A stretch of 64,000 nucleotides of DNA from Eutreptiella sp. 'Long Island Sound 2002' (lineage: Eukaryota; Euglenozoa; Euglenophyceae; Eutreptiales; Eutreptiaceae). Below the pieces are notes generated by a model, which saw only the letters and a list, made by a program, of their open reading frames with translations, was not told the origin of the DNA and ran no database searches. The DNA lies in NCBI GenBank assembly GCA_964036045.1, contig OZ038384.1, forward strand, positions 56,145,355 through 56,209,354, written 5' to 3'. Made by a program: the position numbers and the translations under genes. Positions 63,426 to 64,000 of this stretch are shown here, in pieces (position 1 is the first letter of the stretch; every line of letters begins with the position of its first letter).

Positions 63426-64000
63426 CTAGACGTGGCCTGCCGCTGCTTCCTCCTGCTGCGATCTGCTCAGACTTTGTCCACCACGTTGCTGCTCTTTGAG
63501 TTCCTCCAACGTCCTCAACATGTCCTCAGCAACCTCCTCGATCGACCTCACGCGTCGGTCTGGGCCGGGTCCTCCACCATAGCCTTTTCCTCCGCCTTTC
63601 CCTTGGCCCTTTCCTTGACCTTTTCCACCGTCTCCGCCCTTTGCCTTCCAATCGGCAATTCGTTGCTCCTTGGGCTTCTTGTCGGGATGGGCGGCGAAGT
63701 AGGTCTTCTTGTCTTCCTCATATACCTTGCAATGCCGGTGGTCATGTGTATGGTTGTTCCCCTTGCCGTAGCAGACCCAGCAACCGTCGTGCTGTGATCT
63801 GTACTCGCAGAACGAGAGCGGCAGGTTCCCGATCCTCCGCGGTTCCTTGTGGTTCTGGTCCTTGGGTCCAGGCGGTTCCACCTGGACCTGTCCTGCCCAT
63901 GCTCCTTCATATTGTGCGCTACGAACGCAAAGAAGTGGGCTTCTTCATGATCCTCTCGGGTGGTCGCGGTCCAGAGATCTTGGCCGCTTCCACTCCCTTC
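63426..64000 (-). pseudogene. G2 gag, nucleocapsid end
   Basis: Minus-strand gag region ending at TAG (63,426-63,428), in frame with the protease. A zinc-knuckle-like motif CWVCYGKG...H...HRHC lies near 63,770, followed by a Lys/Gly-rich tract (GKGQGKGQGKGGGKG) and a helical end (IEEVAEDMLRTLEELKEQQ). Upstream of about 63,850 the better frame changes by one (EDHEEAHFFAFVAHNMKEHG), so a frameshift is present. The capsid part lies beyond the right window edge. Confidence 0.8.

Overview
This is a eukaryotic nuclear window made almost entirely of mobile elements. Evidence: LINE and Ty3/gypsy polyproteins, GT-AG introns in a tandemly duplicated exon array, Gln-rich and Lys/Pro-rich proteins, and no bacterial operon structure, tRNA or rRNA. 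Composition switches sharply between very GC-rich LINE blocks (1.2-13.9 kb, 20.6-32.6 kb) and AT-rich DNA (34-48 kb, 51.7-61.8 kb). An alga or other protist fits best; GT-AG introns argue against a typical dinoflagellate, but I cannot name the organism. Labels used here: G1 and G2 are two Ty3/gypsy families, LINE-A, LINE-B and LINE-C three non-LTR elements, TIR-1 a DNA transposon.

Left stack (1-20,564). A G1 element on the minus strand is split by a 5'-truncated LINE-B copy (copy A, plus strand, 1,226-13,898). Copy A is itself split by a complete LINE-A (minus strand, 1,797-10,430), flanked by a 12-bp target-site duplication and ending in a hexamer tail. G1 resumes at 13,899 and repeats about 1.16 kb of its own sequence on the far side, which looks like a very long target-site duplication.

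Second block (20,571-32,634). LINE-B copy B runs over 12 kb: truncated endonuclease, RT, RNase H, zinc motifs, then two further coding modules downstream of RT, a long GC-rich 3' region, conserved hairpins and a (TCAAACC)n tail. It abuts the C-terminal part of a degraded DDE-like transposase.

Middle (33.6-47.7 kb). Mid/low-GC DNA is bracketed by two diverged inverted copies of a repeat of about 1 kb (33,939 and 47,651). Between them lie a LINE-C endonuclease fragment, a His/Gln-rich ORF, small tandem repeats, and a degraded minus-strand gene of about 700 codons with four in-frame TGA codons.

Right stack (47.7-64 kb). A chromodomain-bearing G2 element (minus strand) is split between its protease region and its RT by TIR-1 (51,710-61,850), a 10.1-kb DNA transposon with perfect 41-bp terminal inverted repeats. 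TIR-1 has tandem arrays of about 190 bp near both ends. It carries a spliced gene with a block of duplicated coiled-coil exons fused to a transposase-like exon, and a second Gln-rich gene. The intron before the transposase-like exon holds an antisense copy of part of that exon. TIR-1 is the strongest candidate for an undescribed system. Another candidate is the extra module resembling the DIRS-type post-RNase H block, found between protease and RT in both gypsy families.
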